Shown: positions 37,338 through 48,584 of the stretch, in pieces
Layout: each line of letters opens with the position of its first letter
How positions within the stretch are numbered: the stretch's first letter is position 1
DNA from: Ehretia macrophylla
Taxonomy: Eukaryota > Streptophyta > Magnoliopsida > Boraginales > Ehretiaceae
Reading direction: 5' to 3'
DNA length: 64,000 nucleotides
NCBI GenBank assembly: GCA_037974665.1
Contig: CM075773.1
Location: forward strand, 25,422,353-25,486,352
Program-made: the position numbers and the translations under genes
Notes under the pieces: model-generated
Told to the model about the DNA's origin: nothing
Seen by the model: only the letters and a program-made list of their open reading frames with translations
Database searches by the model: none

Positions 37338-40300
37338 TTGATACGTAAAGAGTTACGCGGCCCACAGCATACCGTTGGAAAGCTCTCCGAGAGCTCTACG
37401 ACTGGACAGCTAAGATTAGCTTCACTGGGCCTTTTTTCGGAGCCCAAAATTGAACGTTTTCATCAGTTTCGGGACACTTTTCTTCTTTCGTGCTGTTTTT
37501 CCGTCCCGGATCGTACGTCGTGCGCCGCGAAAAGGTCGACAACCCAATCCGTCCCATTTTTGTTACCGAATCCCGCGGCACCTTGGGCGAGACAGCTTTG
37601 CTTCGCATAGAGGCTGGGCTCGCAAACCGAAGGTGTGGGGCTTGGGACCAGGTCTCCGTCGTTCCGGAGCCCATAACTTTTGATCCGTAAAGAGTTACGT
37701 GGCCCACAGTATACCGTTGGAAAGCTCTCCGAGAGCTCTACGACGGGACAGCCAAGCTTCGCTTCGCTGTGCCTTTTTTCGGAGCCCAAAATCGAACGAT
37801 TTCATCAGTTTCAGGACACTTTTCTTCTTTTGTGCTATTTTTCCGTCCCGGATCGTAAGTCGTGCGCCGCGAAAAGGGCGACAACACAATACGTCCCATT
37901 TTTGTTACCGAATCCCGCGGCACCTTGGGCGAGACAGCTTCGCTTCGCGTAGAGGCTGGGCCCACAAACCGAGGGCGTGGGGCTTGGGACCAGGTCTCCG
38001 TCGCTCCAGAGCCCATAACTTTTGATCCGTAAAGAGTTACGCGGCCCACAGCATACCGTTGGAAAGCTCTCCGAGAGCTCTACGACGGGCCAGCCAAGCT
38101 TCGCTTCGCTGGGCCTTTTTTCGGAGCCCAAAATCGAACGTTTTCATCAGTTTCGGGACATTTTTCTTCTTTTGCGCTGTTTTTCTGTCCCGGATCGTAC
38201 GTCGTGCGCCGCGAAAAAGGCGACAACCCAATCCGTCCCATTTTTGTTACCGAATACCGCGGCACCTTGGGCGAGACAGCTTGGCTTCGCGTAGAGGCTG
38301 GGCCCACAAACCGAGGGCGTGGGGCTTGGTACCAGGTCTCCGTGGCTCCGGAGCCCATAACTTTTGATCCGTAAGGAGTTGCGCGGCCCACAGCATACCG
38401 TTGGAAAGCTCTCCGAGAGCTCTACGACGGGATAGCTAAGCTTTGCTTCGCTGGGCCTTTTTTTGGAGCCCAAAATTGAACGTTTTCATCAGTTTTGGGA
38501 CCCTTTTCTGCTTTTGTGCTGTTTTTCCGCCCGGGACCGTACGTCGTGCGCCGCGAAAAGGGCGACAACCCGATCCGTCCCATTCCTGTTACCGAATCCC
38601 TTGGCACCTTGGGCGAGACAAATTCGCTTCACGTAGAGGCTGGGCCCGCAAACCGAGTGCGTGGGGCTTGGGACCAGGTCTTCGTCGCTTTGGAGCCCAT
38701 AACTTTTGATCCGTAAGGAGTTACGGGACCTACAGCATACCGTTGGAAAGCTCTCCGAGAGCTCTATGCCGGGGCAGCTAAGCTACTCTTCGCTGGACCT
38801 TTTTTCGGAGCCCAAAATCGAACGTTTTCTTCAGTTTCGGGACACTTTTCTTCTTTTGCGCTGTTTTTTCATCCCGGATCGTACGTCGTGCGCCGCAAAA
38901 AGGGCGACAACCCAATCCGTCCCATTTTTGTTACCGAATCCCGCGGTACCTTGGGCGAGATAGCTTCGATTCGCGTAGAGGCTGGGCCCGCAAACCGAGG
39001 GCGTGGGGCTTGCGACCAAGTCTCCGTCGCTACGGAGCCCATAACTTTTGATCCGTAAAGAGTTACGCGGCCCACAGCATACCGTTGGAAAGCTCTCCGA
39101 GAGCTCTACGACGGGAAAGCTAAGCTTTGCTTCGCTGGGCCTTTTTTCGGAGCCCAAATTCTAACGTTTTCATCAGTTTCGGGACATTTTTTTTCTTTCG
39201 CGCTGTTTTTCCGTCCCGGATTGTACGTCGTGCGCCGCGAAAAGGGCGACAACCCAATCCGTCCCATTTTTGTTACCGAATCCCGCGGCACCTTGGGCGA
39301 GACAGCTTCGCTTCGCGTAGAGGCTGGGCCAGCAAACCGAGGGCGTGGGGCTTGGGACTAGGTCTCCGTCGCTCCAGAGCGCATAACTTTTGATCCGTAA
39401 AGAGTTACGCGGCCCACAGTATACCGTTGGAAAGCTCTCCGAGAGCTCTACGACGGGACAACCAAGCATCGCTTCGCTCGGCCTTTTTTCGGAGCCCAAA
39501 ATTGAACGTTTTCATCAGTTTCGGGACATTTTTCTTCTTTCGCGCTGTTTTTCCGTCCCGGATCGTACGTCGTGCGCCGCGAAAAGGGCAACAACCCAAT
39601 CCATCCCATTTTTGTTACCGAATCCCGCGGCACCTTGGGCGAGATAGCTTCGCTTCGCGTAGAGGCTGGGCAAACAAACCGAGGGCGTGGGGCTTGGGAC
39701 CAGGTCTCCGTCGCTCCGGAGCCCATAACTTTTGATCCGTAAAGAGTTACGCGGCCCACAGCATACCGTTGGAAAGCTCTACGAGAGCTCTACGACGGGA
39801 TAGCTAAGCTTTGAGTCGCTGGGCCTTTTTTCGGAGCCCAAAATCGAACGTTTTCATCAGTTTCGGGACATTTTTCTTCTTTTGCGCTGTTTTTCCGTCC
39901 CGGATCGTACGTCGTGCGCCGCGAAAAGGGCGACAACCCAATCCGTCCGATTTTTGTTACCGAATCCCGCGGCACCTTGGGCGAGACAGCTTCGATTCGC
40001 GTAGAGGCTGGGCCAGCAAACTGAGGGCGTGGGTCTTGCGCCCAAGTCTCCGTCGCTCCGGAGCCCATAACTTTTGATTCGTAAGGAGTTACGCGGCCCA
40101 CAGTATACCGTTGGAAAGCTCTCCGAGAGCTCTACTACGGGACAGCCAAGCTTCGCTTCGCTGTGCCTTTTTTCGGAGCCCAAAATCGAACGATTTCATC
40201 AGTTTCAGGACACTTTTCTTCTTTTGTGCTATTTTTCTGTCCCGGATCGTAAGTCGTGCGCCGCGAAAAGGGCGACAACCCAATCCGTCCCATTTTTATT

Positions 40301-40415
40301 ACCGAATCCCGCGGTACCTTGGGCGAGACAGCTTCGCTTCGCGTAGAGGCTGGGCCCGCAAACCGAGGGCGTGGGGTTTGTGACTAGGTCTCCGTCGCTC
40401 CAGAGCCCATAACTT

Positions 40416-40743
40416 TTGATCCGTAAAGAGTTACGTGGCCCACAGCATACCGTTGGAAAGCTCTCCGAGAGTTCTACGACGATATAGCCAAGCTATGCTT
40501 CGCTGTGCCTTTTTTCGGAGCCCAAAATCGAACGTTTTCATCAGTTTCGGGACACTTTTCTTCTTTCGCGCTATTTTTCCGTTCCGGATTGTACGTCGTG
40601 CGCCGCGAAAAGGGCAACAACCCAATCCGTCCCATTTTTGTTACCGAATCCCGCGGCACATTGGGCGAGACAGCTTCGATTCGCGTAGAGGCTGGGCCCG
40701 CAAACCGAGGGCGTGGGGCTTGTCGCTCCAGAGCCCATAACTT
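40416..40743. repeat. Shortened monomer, 328 bp
   Basis: Fourteen bases are missing near 40722: GGGGCTTG joins directly to TCGCTCC, losing CGACCAAGTCTCCG. Otherwise the unit is nearly identical to 52346 (GACGATATAGCC, GTTCCGGATTG, GGGCAACAACCC, GCACATTGGG), which retains those bases, so the loss came after the two copies separated. Confidence 0.85.
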
Positions 40744-42549
40744 TTGATCCGTAAAGAGTTACGTGGCCCACAGCATACCGTTGGAAAGCTCTCCGAGAGT
40801 TCTACGACGGGGAAGCCAAGCTTTGCTTCGCTGGGCGTTTTTTCGGAGCCCAAAATCGAACGTTTTCAGCAGTTTCGGGACATTTTTCTTCGTTTGCGCT
40901 GTTTTTCCATCCCGGATCGTACGTCGTCCGCCGCGAAGAGGGCGACAACCCAATCCGTCCCACTTTTGTTACCGAATCCTGCGGCACCTTGGGCAAGACA
41001 GCTTCGCTTCGCGTAGAGGCTCGGCCCACAAACGGAGGGCGAGGGGCTTGGTACCAGTTCTCCGTCGCTCCGGAGCCCCTAACTTTTGATCCGTAAAGAG
41101 TTACGCGGCCCACAGCATACTGTTGGAAAGCTCTCCGAGAGCTCTACGACGGGAAAGCTAAGCCTTGCTTAGCTAGGCCTTTTTTCGGAGCCCAAATTCG
41201 AACGTTTTCATCAGTTTCGGGACATTTTTCTTCTTTTGCGCTGTTTTTCCGTCCGGGATCGTACGTCGTGCGCCGCGAAAAGGGCGACAACCCAATCCGT
41301 CCCATTTTTGTTACCGAATCCCGCGGACCTTGGGCGAGACAGCTTCGATTCGCGTAGAGGCTGGGCCCGCAAACCGAGGGCGTGGGGCTTGCGGCCAAGT
41401 CTCCGTCGCTCCGGAGCCCATAACTTTTGATCCGTAAAGAGTTACGCGGCCCACAGTATACCGTTGGAAAGCTCTCCGAGAGCTCTACAGCGGGACAGCC
41501 AAGCTTCGCTTCGCTGTGCCTTTTTTCGGAGCCCAAAATCGAACGATTTCATCAGTTTCAGGACACTTTTCTTCTTTTATGCTATTTTTCTGTCCCGGAT
41601 CGTAAGTCGTGCGCCGCGAAAAGGGCGACAACCCAATCCGTCCCATTTTTATTACCGAATCCCGCGGTACCTTGGACGAGACAGCTTCGCTTCGCGTAGA
41701 GGCTGGGCCCGCAAACCGAGGGCGTGGGGCTTGCGACCAAGTCTCCGTCGCTCCGGAGCCCATAACTTTTGATCCGTAAAGAGTTACGTGGCCCACAGCA
41801 TACCTTGGGAAAGCTCTCCGAGAGCTCTACGACGGGACAACCAAGCTATGCTTCGCTGTGCCTTTTTTCGGAGCCCAAAATCGAACGTTTTCATCAGTTT
41901 CGGGACATTTTTCTTCTTTTGCGCTGTTTTTCCGTCCCGGATCGTACGTCGTGCGCCGCGAAAAGGGCGACAACCCAATCCGTCCCATTTTTGTTACCGA
42001 ATCCCGCCGCACCTTGGGCGAGACAGCTTCGCTTCGCGTAGAGGCTGGGCCCGCAAACCGAGGGCGTGGGGCTTGGGACCAGGTCACCGTCGCTCTGGAA
42101 CCCATAACTTTTGATCCGTAAAGAGTTACGCGGCCCACAGCATACCGTTGGAAAGCTCTCCGAGAGCTCTACGACGGAACAGCTAAGCATAGCTTCGCTG
42201 GGCCTTTTTTCGGAGCTCAAAATCGAACGATTTCATCAATTTCGGGACACTTTTCTTCTTTTGCGCTGTTTTTCCGTCCCGGATCGTACGTCGTGCGCCA
42301 CGAAAAGGGCGACAACCCAATCCGTCCCATTTTTGTTACTGAATCCCGTGGCACCTTGGGCGAGATAGCTTCGCTTCGCGTAGAGGCTGGGCCCGCAAAC
42401 CGAGGGCGTGGTGCTTGCGACCAGGTCTCCGTCGCTCCGGAGCCCATAACTTTTGATCCGTAAAGAGTTACGCGGCCCACAGCATACCGTTGGAAAGCTC
42501 TCCGAGAGCTCTACGACGGGACTGCCAAGCATCGCTTAGCTATGCCTTT

Positions 42550-44850
42550 TTTCGGAGCCCAAAATCGAACGATTTCATCAGTTTCAAGACATTTTTCTTC
42601 TTTTGTGCTATTTTTCCGTCCCGGATCGTAAGTCGTGCGCCGCGAAAAGGGCGACAACCCAATCCGTCCCATTTTTGTTACCGAATCCCGCGGCACCTTG
42701 GGCGGGACAGCTTCGCTTCGCGTAGAGGCTGGGCCCGCAAACCGAGGGCGTGGGGCTTGGGACCAGGTCTCCGTCGCTCTAGAGCCCATAACTTTTGATC
42801 CGTAAAGTGTTACGCGGCCCACAGTATACCGTTGGAAAGCTCTCCGAGAGCTCTACGACGGGACCGCCAGGCGTCGCTTCGCTGGGCCTTTTTTTGTAGC
42901 CCAAAATCAAACGTTTTCTTCAGATTCGAGACATTTTTCTTCTTTTACGCTATTTTTCCGTCCCGGATCGTACGTCGTGAGCCGCGAAAAGGACGACAAC
43001 CCAATCCGTCCCATTTTTGTTACCGAATACCGCGGCACCTTGGGCGAGACAGCTTCGCTTCGCGTAGAGGCTGGGCCCACAAACCGAGGGCGTGGGGCTT
43101 GGTACCAGGTCTCCGTGGCTCCGAAGCCCATAACTTTTGATCCGTAAAGACTTACGCGGCCCACAGCATACCGTTAGAAAGCTCTCCGAGATCTCTACGA
43201 CGGGACAGATACGCTTTGCTTCGCTGGACCTGATTTCGGAGACCAAAATTGATTGTTTTCATCAGTCTTGGGACGTTTTTCTTCTTTTGCGCTGTTTTTT
43301 TGTCCCGGATCGTACATCGTGAGCCGCGAAAAGGGCGACAACCTATTCCATCTCATTTTTGTTACCGATTCCCGCCGCACCTTGGGCGAGACAGCTTCGC
43401 TTCGCGTAGAGGCTGGGCCCACAAACCGAGGGCGTGGGGCTTGGGACCAAGTCTCCGTCGCTCCGGAGCCCATAACTTTTGATCCGTAAAGAGTTACGCG
43501 GCCCACAGCATACCGTTGGAAAGCTCTCCGAGAGCCCTACGACAGGACAGCCAAGCTATGCTTCGCTGTGCCTTTTTTCGGAGCCCAAAATCGAACGTTT
43601 TCATTAGTTTCGGGACACTTTTCTTCTTTTGCGCTGTTTTTCCGTCCCGGATCGTACGTCGTGCGCCGCGAAAAGGGCGACAACCCAATCCGTCCCATTT
43701 TTGTTACCGAATCCCTCGGCACCTTGGGCGAGACAGCTTCGCTTCGCGTAGAGGCTGGGCCAACAAACCGAGGGGGTGGGGCTTGGGACCAAGTCTCCGT
43801 CGCTCCGGTGCCCATAACTTTTGATCCGTAAAGAGTTACACGGCCCACAGCATACCGTTGGAAAGCTCTCCGAGAGCTCTACGACGGGACAGCCAAGCTA
43901 TGCTTCGCTGTGCCGTTTTTCGGAGCCCAAAATCGAACGTTTTCATCAGTTTCGGGAAACTTTTCTTCATTTGCACTGTTTTTCCGTCCCGGATCGTACG
44001 TCGTGCGCCGCGAAAAGGGCGACAACCCAATCCGTCCCATTTTTGTTACCGAATCCCGCGGCACCTTAGGCGAGACAGCTTCGCTTCGCGTAGAGGCTGG
44101 GCCCACAAACCGAGGGCGTGGGGCTTGGTACCAGGTCTCCGTCGCTCCGGAGCCCATAACTTTTGATCCGTAAAGAGTTACGCGGCCCACAGCATACCGT
44201 TGGAAAGCTCTCCAAGAGCTCTACGACGGAACAGCCAACCAATGCTTCGTTGTGCCTTTTTTCGGAGGCCAAAATCGAACATTTTCATCAGTTTCGGGAC
44301 ACTTTTCTTCTTTCGCGCTGTTTTTCCGTCCCGGATCGTACGTCGTGCGCCGCGAAAAGGGCGACAACCTAATCCGTCCCATTTTTGTTACCGAATCCCA
44401 CGACACCTTGGGCGAGACAGCTTCGATTCGCGTAGAGGCTGGGCCCGCAAACCGAGGGCGTGGGGCTTGCGACCAAGTCTCCGTCGCTCCGGAGCCCATA
44501 ACTTTTGATCCGTAAAGAGTTACGCGGCCCACAGCATACCGTTGGAAAGCTCTCCGAGAGCTCTACGACTAGACAGCCAAGCTATGCTTCGCTGTGCCTT
44601 TTTTTGGAGCCCAAAATCGAACGTTTTCATCAGTTTCGGGACACTTTTCATCTTTTGCGCTGTTTTTCCGTCCCGGATCGTACGTCGTGCGCCGCAAAAA
44701 GGGCGACAACCCAATCCGTCCCATTTTTGTTACCGAATCCCGCGGCACCTTGGGCGAGACAGCTTCGCTTCGCATAGAGGCTGGGCCCACAAACCGAGGG
44801 CGTGGGGCTTGGTACCAGGTCTCCGTCGCTCCGGAGCCCATAACTTTTGA
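42550..44850. repeat. Segmental duplication, left copy (partner about 56550-58850)
   Basis: About 2.3 kb matches unit for unit at an offset of 13,997 bp. Shared private features include CAGTTTCAAGACATTTT, GGGCGGGACAGC, TAAAGTGTTACG, GACCGCCAGGCGTCGC, GAGAGCCCTACGACAGG, GAGGGGGTGGGG, TTACACGGCC, AACAGCCAACCAATGC and CGACTAGACAGCC. Confidence 0.85.
42795..44162. repeat. F1-F2-G-H cassette
   Basis: F1: CCAGGCGTCGC, GAATACCGCGG, GTGGCTCCG. F2: divergent here (GACAGATACGC, GGACCTGATTTCGGAGACC, GATTGTTTTCATCAGTCTTG). G: GAGAGCCCTACGACAGG and CATTAGTTTCGGG. H: preceded by CCGGTGCCC, with TTACACGGCC and GTGCCGTTTTTCGG. Confidence 0.75.
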
Positions 44851-47581
44851 TCCGTAAAGAGTTACGCGGCCCACAGCATACCGTTGGAAAGCTCGCCGAC
44901 AGCCCTACCACGGGACAACCAAGCTATGCTTCGCTGTGCCTTTTTTCAGAGCCCAAAATCGAACGTTTTCATCAGTTTCGGGACACTTTTCTTCTTTCGC
45001 GCAGTTTTTCCGTCCCGGATCGTACGTCGTGCGCCGCGAAAAGGGCGACAACCCAATCCGTCCCATTTTTGTTATCGAATCCCGCGGCACCTTGGGCGAG
45101 ACAGCTTCGCTTCGCGTAGAGGCTGGGCCCACAAACCGAGGGCGTGGGGCTTGGTACCAGGTCTCCGTCGCTCCGGAGCCCATAACTTTTGATCCGTAAA
45201 GAGTTACGTGGCCCACAGCATACCTTGGGAAAGCTCTCCGAGAGCTCTACGACGGGACAACCAAGCTATGCTTCGCTGTGCCTTTTTTCGGAGCCCAAAA
45301 TCAAACGTTTTCATCAGTTTCGGGACACTTTTCTTCTTTTGCGCTGTTTTTAAGTCCCGGATCGTACGTCGTGCGCCGCGAAAAGGGCGACAACCCAATC
45401 CGTCCCATTTTTGTTACCGAATCCCGCGGAACCTTGGGCGAGACAGCTTCGATTCGCGTAGAGGCTGGGCCCGCAAACCGAGGGCGTGGGGCTTGCGACC
45501 AAGTCTCCGTCGCTCCGGAGCCCATAACTTTTGATCCGTAAAGAGTTACGCGGCCCACAGCATACCGTTGGAAAGCTCTCCGAGAGCTCTACGACGGAAC
45601 AGCCAAGCCACGCTTTGCTGTGCCTTTTTTCGGAGCCCAAAATCGAACGTTTTCATCAGTTTTGGGACACTTTTCTTCTTTTGCGCTGTTTTTCCGTCCC
45701 GGATCGTACGTCGTGCGCCGCGAAAAGGGCGACAACCCAATCCGTCCCATTTTTGTTATCGAATCCCGCGGCACCTTGGGCGAGACAGCTTCGCTTCGCG
45801 TAGAGGCTGGGCCCACAAACCGAGGGCGTGGGGCTTGGTACCAGGTCTCCGTCGCTCCGGAGCCCATAACTTTTGATCCGTAAAGAATTACGCGGCCCAC
45901 AGCATACCGTGGGAAAGCTCTCCGAGAGCTCTACGACGGGACAACCAAGCTATGCTTCGCTGTGCCTTTTTTCGGAGCCCAAAATCGAACGTTTTCATCA
46001 GTTTCAGGACACTTTTCTTCTTTTGCGCTGTTTTTCCGTCCCGGATCGTACGTCGTGCGCCGCGAAAAGGGCGACAACCCAATCCGTCCCATTTTTGTTA
46101 CCGAATCCCGCGGCACCTTGGGCGAGACAGCTTCGCTTCGCGTAGAGGCTGGGCCCGCAAACCGAGGGCGTGGGGCTTGGGACCAGGTCTCCATCGCTCC
46201 AGAGCCCATAACTTTTGATCCGTAAAGAGTTACGCGGCCCACAGCATACCGTTGGAAAGCTCTCCGAGAGCTCTACGACGGGACAGCAAAGCTTCCTTCG
46301 CTGGGCCTTTTTTCGTAGCCCAAAATTGAATGTTTTCATCAGTTTCGGGACACTTTTCTTCTTTTGCGCTGTTTTTCCGTCCCGGATCGTACGTCGTGCG
46401 CCGCGAAAAGGGCGACAACCCGATCCGTCCCATTTCTGTTACCGAATCCCTTGGCACCTTGGGCGAGATATATTCGCTTCACCTAGAGGCTGGGCCCGCA
46501 AACCGAGGGCGTGGGGCTTGGGACCAGGTCTCTGTCGCTCCGGAGCCCATAAATTTTGATCCGTAAAGAGTTACGCGGCCCACAGTATACCGTTGGAAAG
46601 CTCTCCGAGAGCTCTACGACAGGACAGCCAAGCTTTGCTTCGCTGTGCCTTTTTTCGGAGCCCAAAATCGAACGATTTCATCAGTTTCAAGACATTTTTC
46701 TTCTTTTGTGCTATTTTTCCGTCCCGGATCCTAAGTCGTGCGCCGCGAAAAGGGCGACAACCCAATCCGTCCCATTTTTGTTACCGAATCCCGCGGCACC
46801 TTGGGCGGGACAGCTTCGCTTCGCGTAGAGGCTGGGCCCGCAAACCGAGGGCGTGGGGCTTGGGACCAGGTCTCCGTCGCTCTGGAGCCCATAACTTTTG
46901 ATCCGTAAAGAGTTACGCGGCCCACAGCATACCGTTGGAAAGCTCTCCGAGAGCTCTACGACGGGGCAGCTAAGCTTTGCTTCGCTGGGCCTTTTTTCGG
47001 AGCCCAAAATCGAATGTTTTCATCAGTTTCGAGACACTTTTCTTCTTTTGCGTTGTTTTTCCGTCCCGGATCGTACGTCGTGCGCCGCGAAAAGGGCGAC
47101 AACCCAATCCGTCCCATTTCTGTTACCGAATCCCGTGGCACCTTGGGCGAGACAGCTTCGCTTCGCCTAGAGGCTGGGCCCGCAAACCGAGGGCGTGGGG
47201 CTTGGGACCAGGTCTCCGGCGCTCCGGAGGCCATAACTTTTGATCCGTAAAGAGTTACGCGGCCCACAGTATACCGTTGGAAAGCTCTCCGAGAGCTCTA
47301 CGACGGGACAGCCAAGCTTCGCTTCGCTGTGCCTTTTTTCGGAGCCCAAAATCGAACGATTTCATCAGTTTCAAGTCATTTTTCTTCTTTTGTGCTATTT
47401 TTCCGTCCCGGATCGTAAGTCGTGCGCCGCGAAAAGGGCGACAACCCAATCCGTCCCATTTTTGTTACCGAATCCCGCGGCACCTTGGGCGGGACAGCTT
47501 CGCTTCGCGTAGAGGCTGGGCCCGCAAACCGAGGGCGTGGGGCTTGGGACCAGTTCTCCGTCGCTCTAGAGCCCATAACTT

Positions 47582-48584
47582 TTGATCCGTAAAGAGTTAC
47601 GCGGCCCACAGTATACCGTTGGAAAGCTCTCCGAGAGCTCTACGACGGGACCACCAGGCGTCGCTTCGCTGGGCCTTTTTTGGAAGCCCAAAATCGAACG
47701 TTTTCATCAGTTTCGGGACATTTTTCTTCTTTTGCGCTATTTTTCCGTCCCGGATCGTACGTCATGCGCCGCGAAAAGGGCGACAACCCAATCCGTCCCA
47801 TTTTTGTTACCGAATACCGCGGCACCTTGGGCGAGACAGCTTCGCTTCGCGTAGAGGCTGGGCCCACAAACCGAGGGCGTGGGGCTTGGTACCAGGTCTC
47901 CGTGGCTCCGGAGCCCATAACTTTTGATCCGTAAAGAGTTACGCGGCCCACAGCATACCGTTGGAAAGCTCTCCGAGAGCTATACGACGGGACAGCTACG
48001 CTTTGCTTCGCTGGGCCTTTTTTCATCAGTTTTGGGACATTTTTCTTCTTTCGCGCTGTTTTTTCGTCCCGGATCGTACGTCGTGCGCCTCGAAAAGGGC
48101 GACAACCCAATCCGTCCCATTTTTGTTACCGATTCCCGCCGCACCTTGGGCGAGACAGCTTCGCTTCGCGTAGAGGCTGGGCCCACAAACCGAGGGCGTG
48201 GGGCTTGGGACCAAGTCTCCGTCGCTCCGGAGCCCATAACTTTTGATCCGTAAAGAGTTACGCGGCCCACAGCATACCGTTGGAAAGCTCTCCGAGAGCC
48301 CTACGACAGGACAGCCAAGCTTTGCTTCGCTGGACCTTTTTTCGGAGCCCAAAATCGAACGTTTTCATTAGTTTCGGGACACTTTTCTTCTTTTGCGCTG
48401 TTTTTCCGTCCCGGATCGTACGTCGTGCGCCGCGAAAAGGGCGACAACCCAATCCGTCCCATTTCTGTTACCGAATCCCTTGCCACCTTGGGCGAGACAG
48501 CTTCGCTTCGCGTAGAGGCTGGGCCCACAAACCGAGGGCGTGGGGCTTGGGACCAAGTCTCCGTCGCTTCGGAGCCCATAACTT
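47582..48584. repeat. F1-F2-G cassette (no H unit)
   Basis: F1 has GACCACCAGGCGTCGC. F2 has GAGAGCTATACGACGG. G has GAGAGCCCTACGACAGG with CATTAGTTTCGGG, but GGACCTTTTTTCGG instead of the A-type word. The next unit lacks the TTACACGG mark of H. Confidence 0.75.
47924..48242. repeat. Shortest monomer, 319 bp
   Basis: At about 48022 the T-tract after GGGCC runs straight into CATCAGTTTTGGG. Compared with the sister unit at 59870, 23 bases are missing, from CGGAGCCC to the next T4. TTTT lies at both ends of the lost stretch, a microhomology-type deletion removing one CGGAGCCC word. Confidence 0.88.

Noticed and set aside
47924..48242. Transposon insertion or excision scar at the short monomer
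   Set aside because: The change is a clean 23-bp loss between T-tracts with no target-site duplication or inserted sequence.
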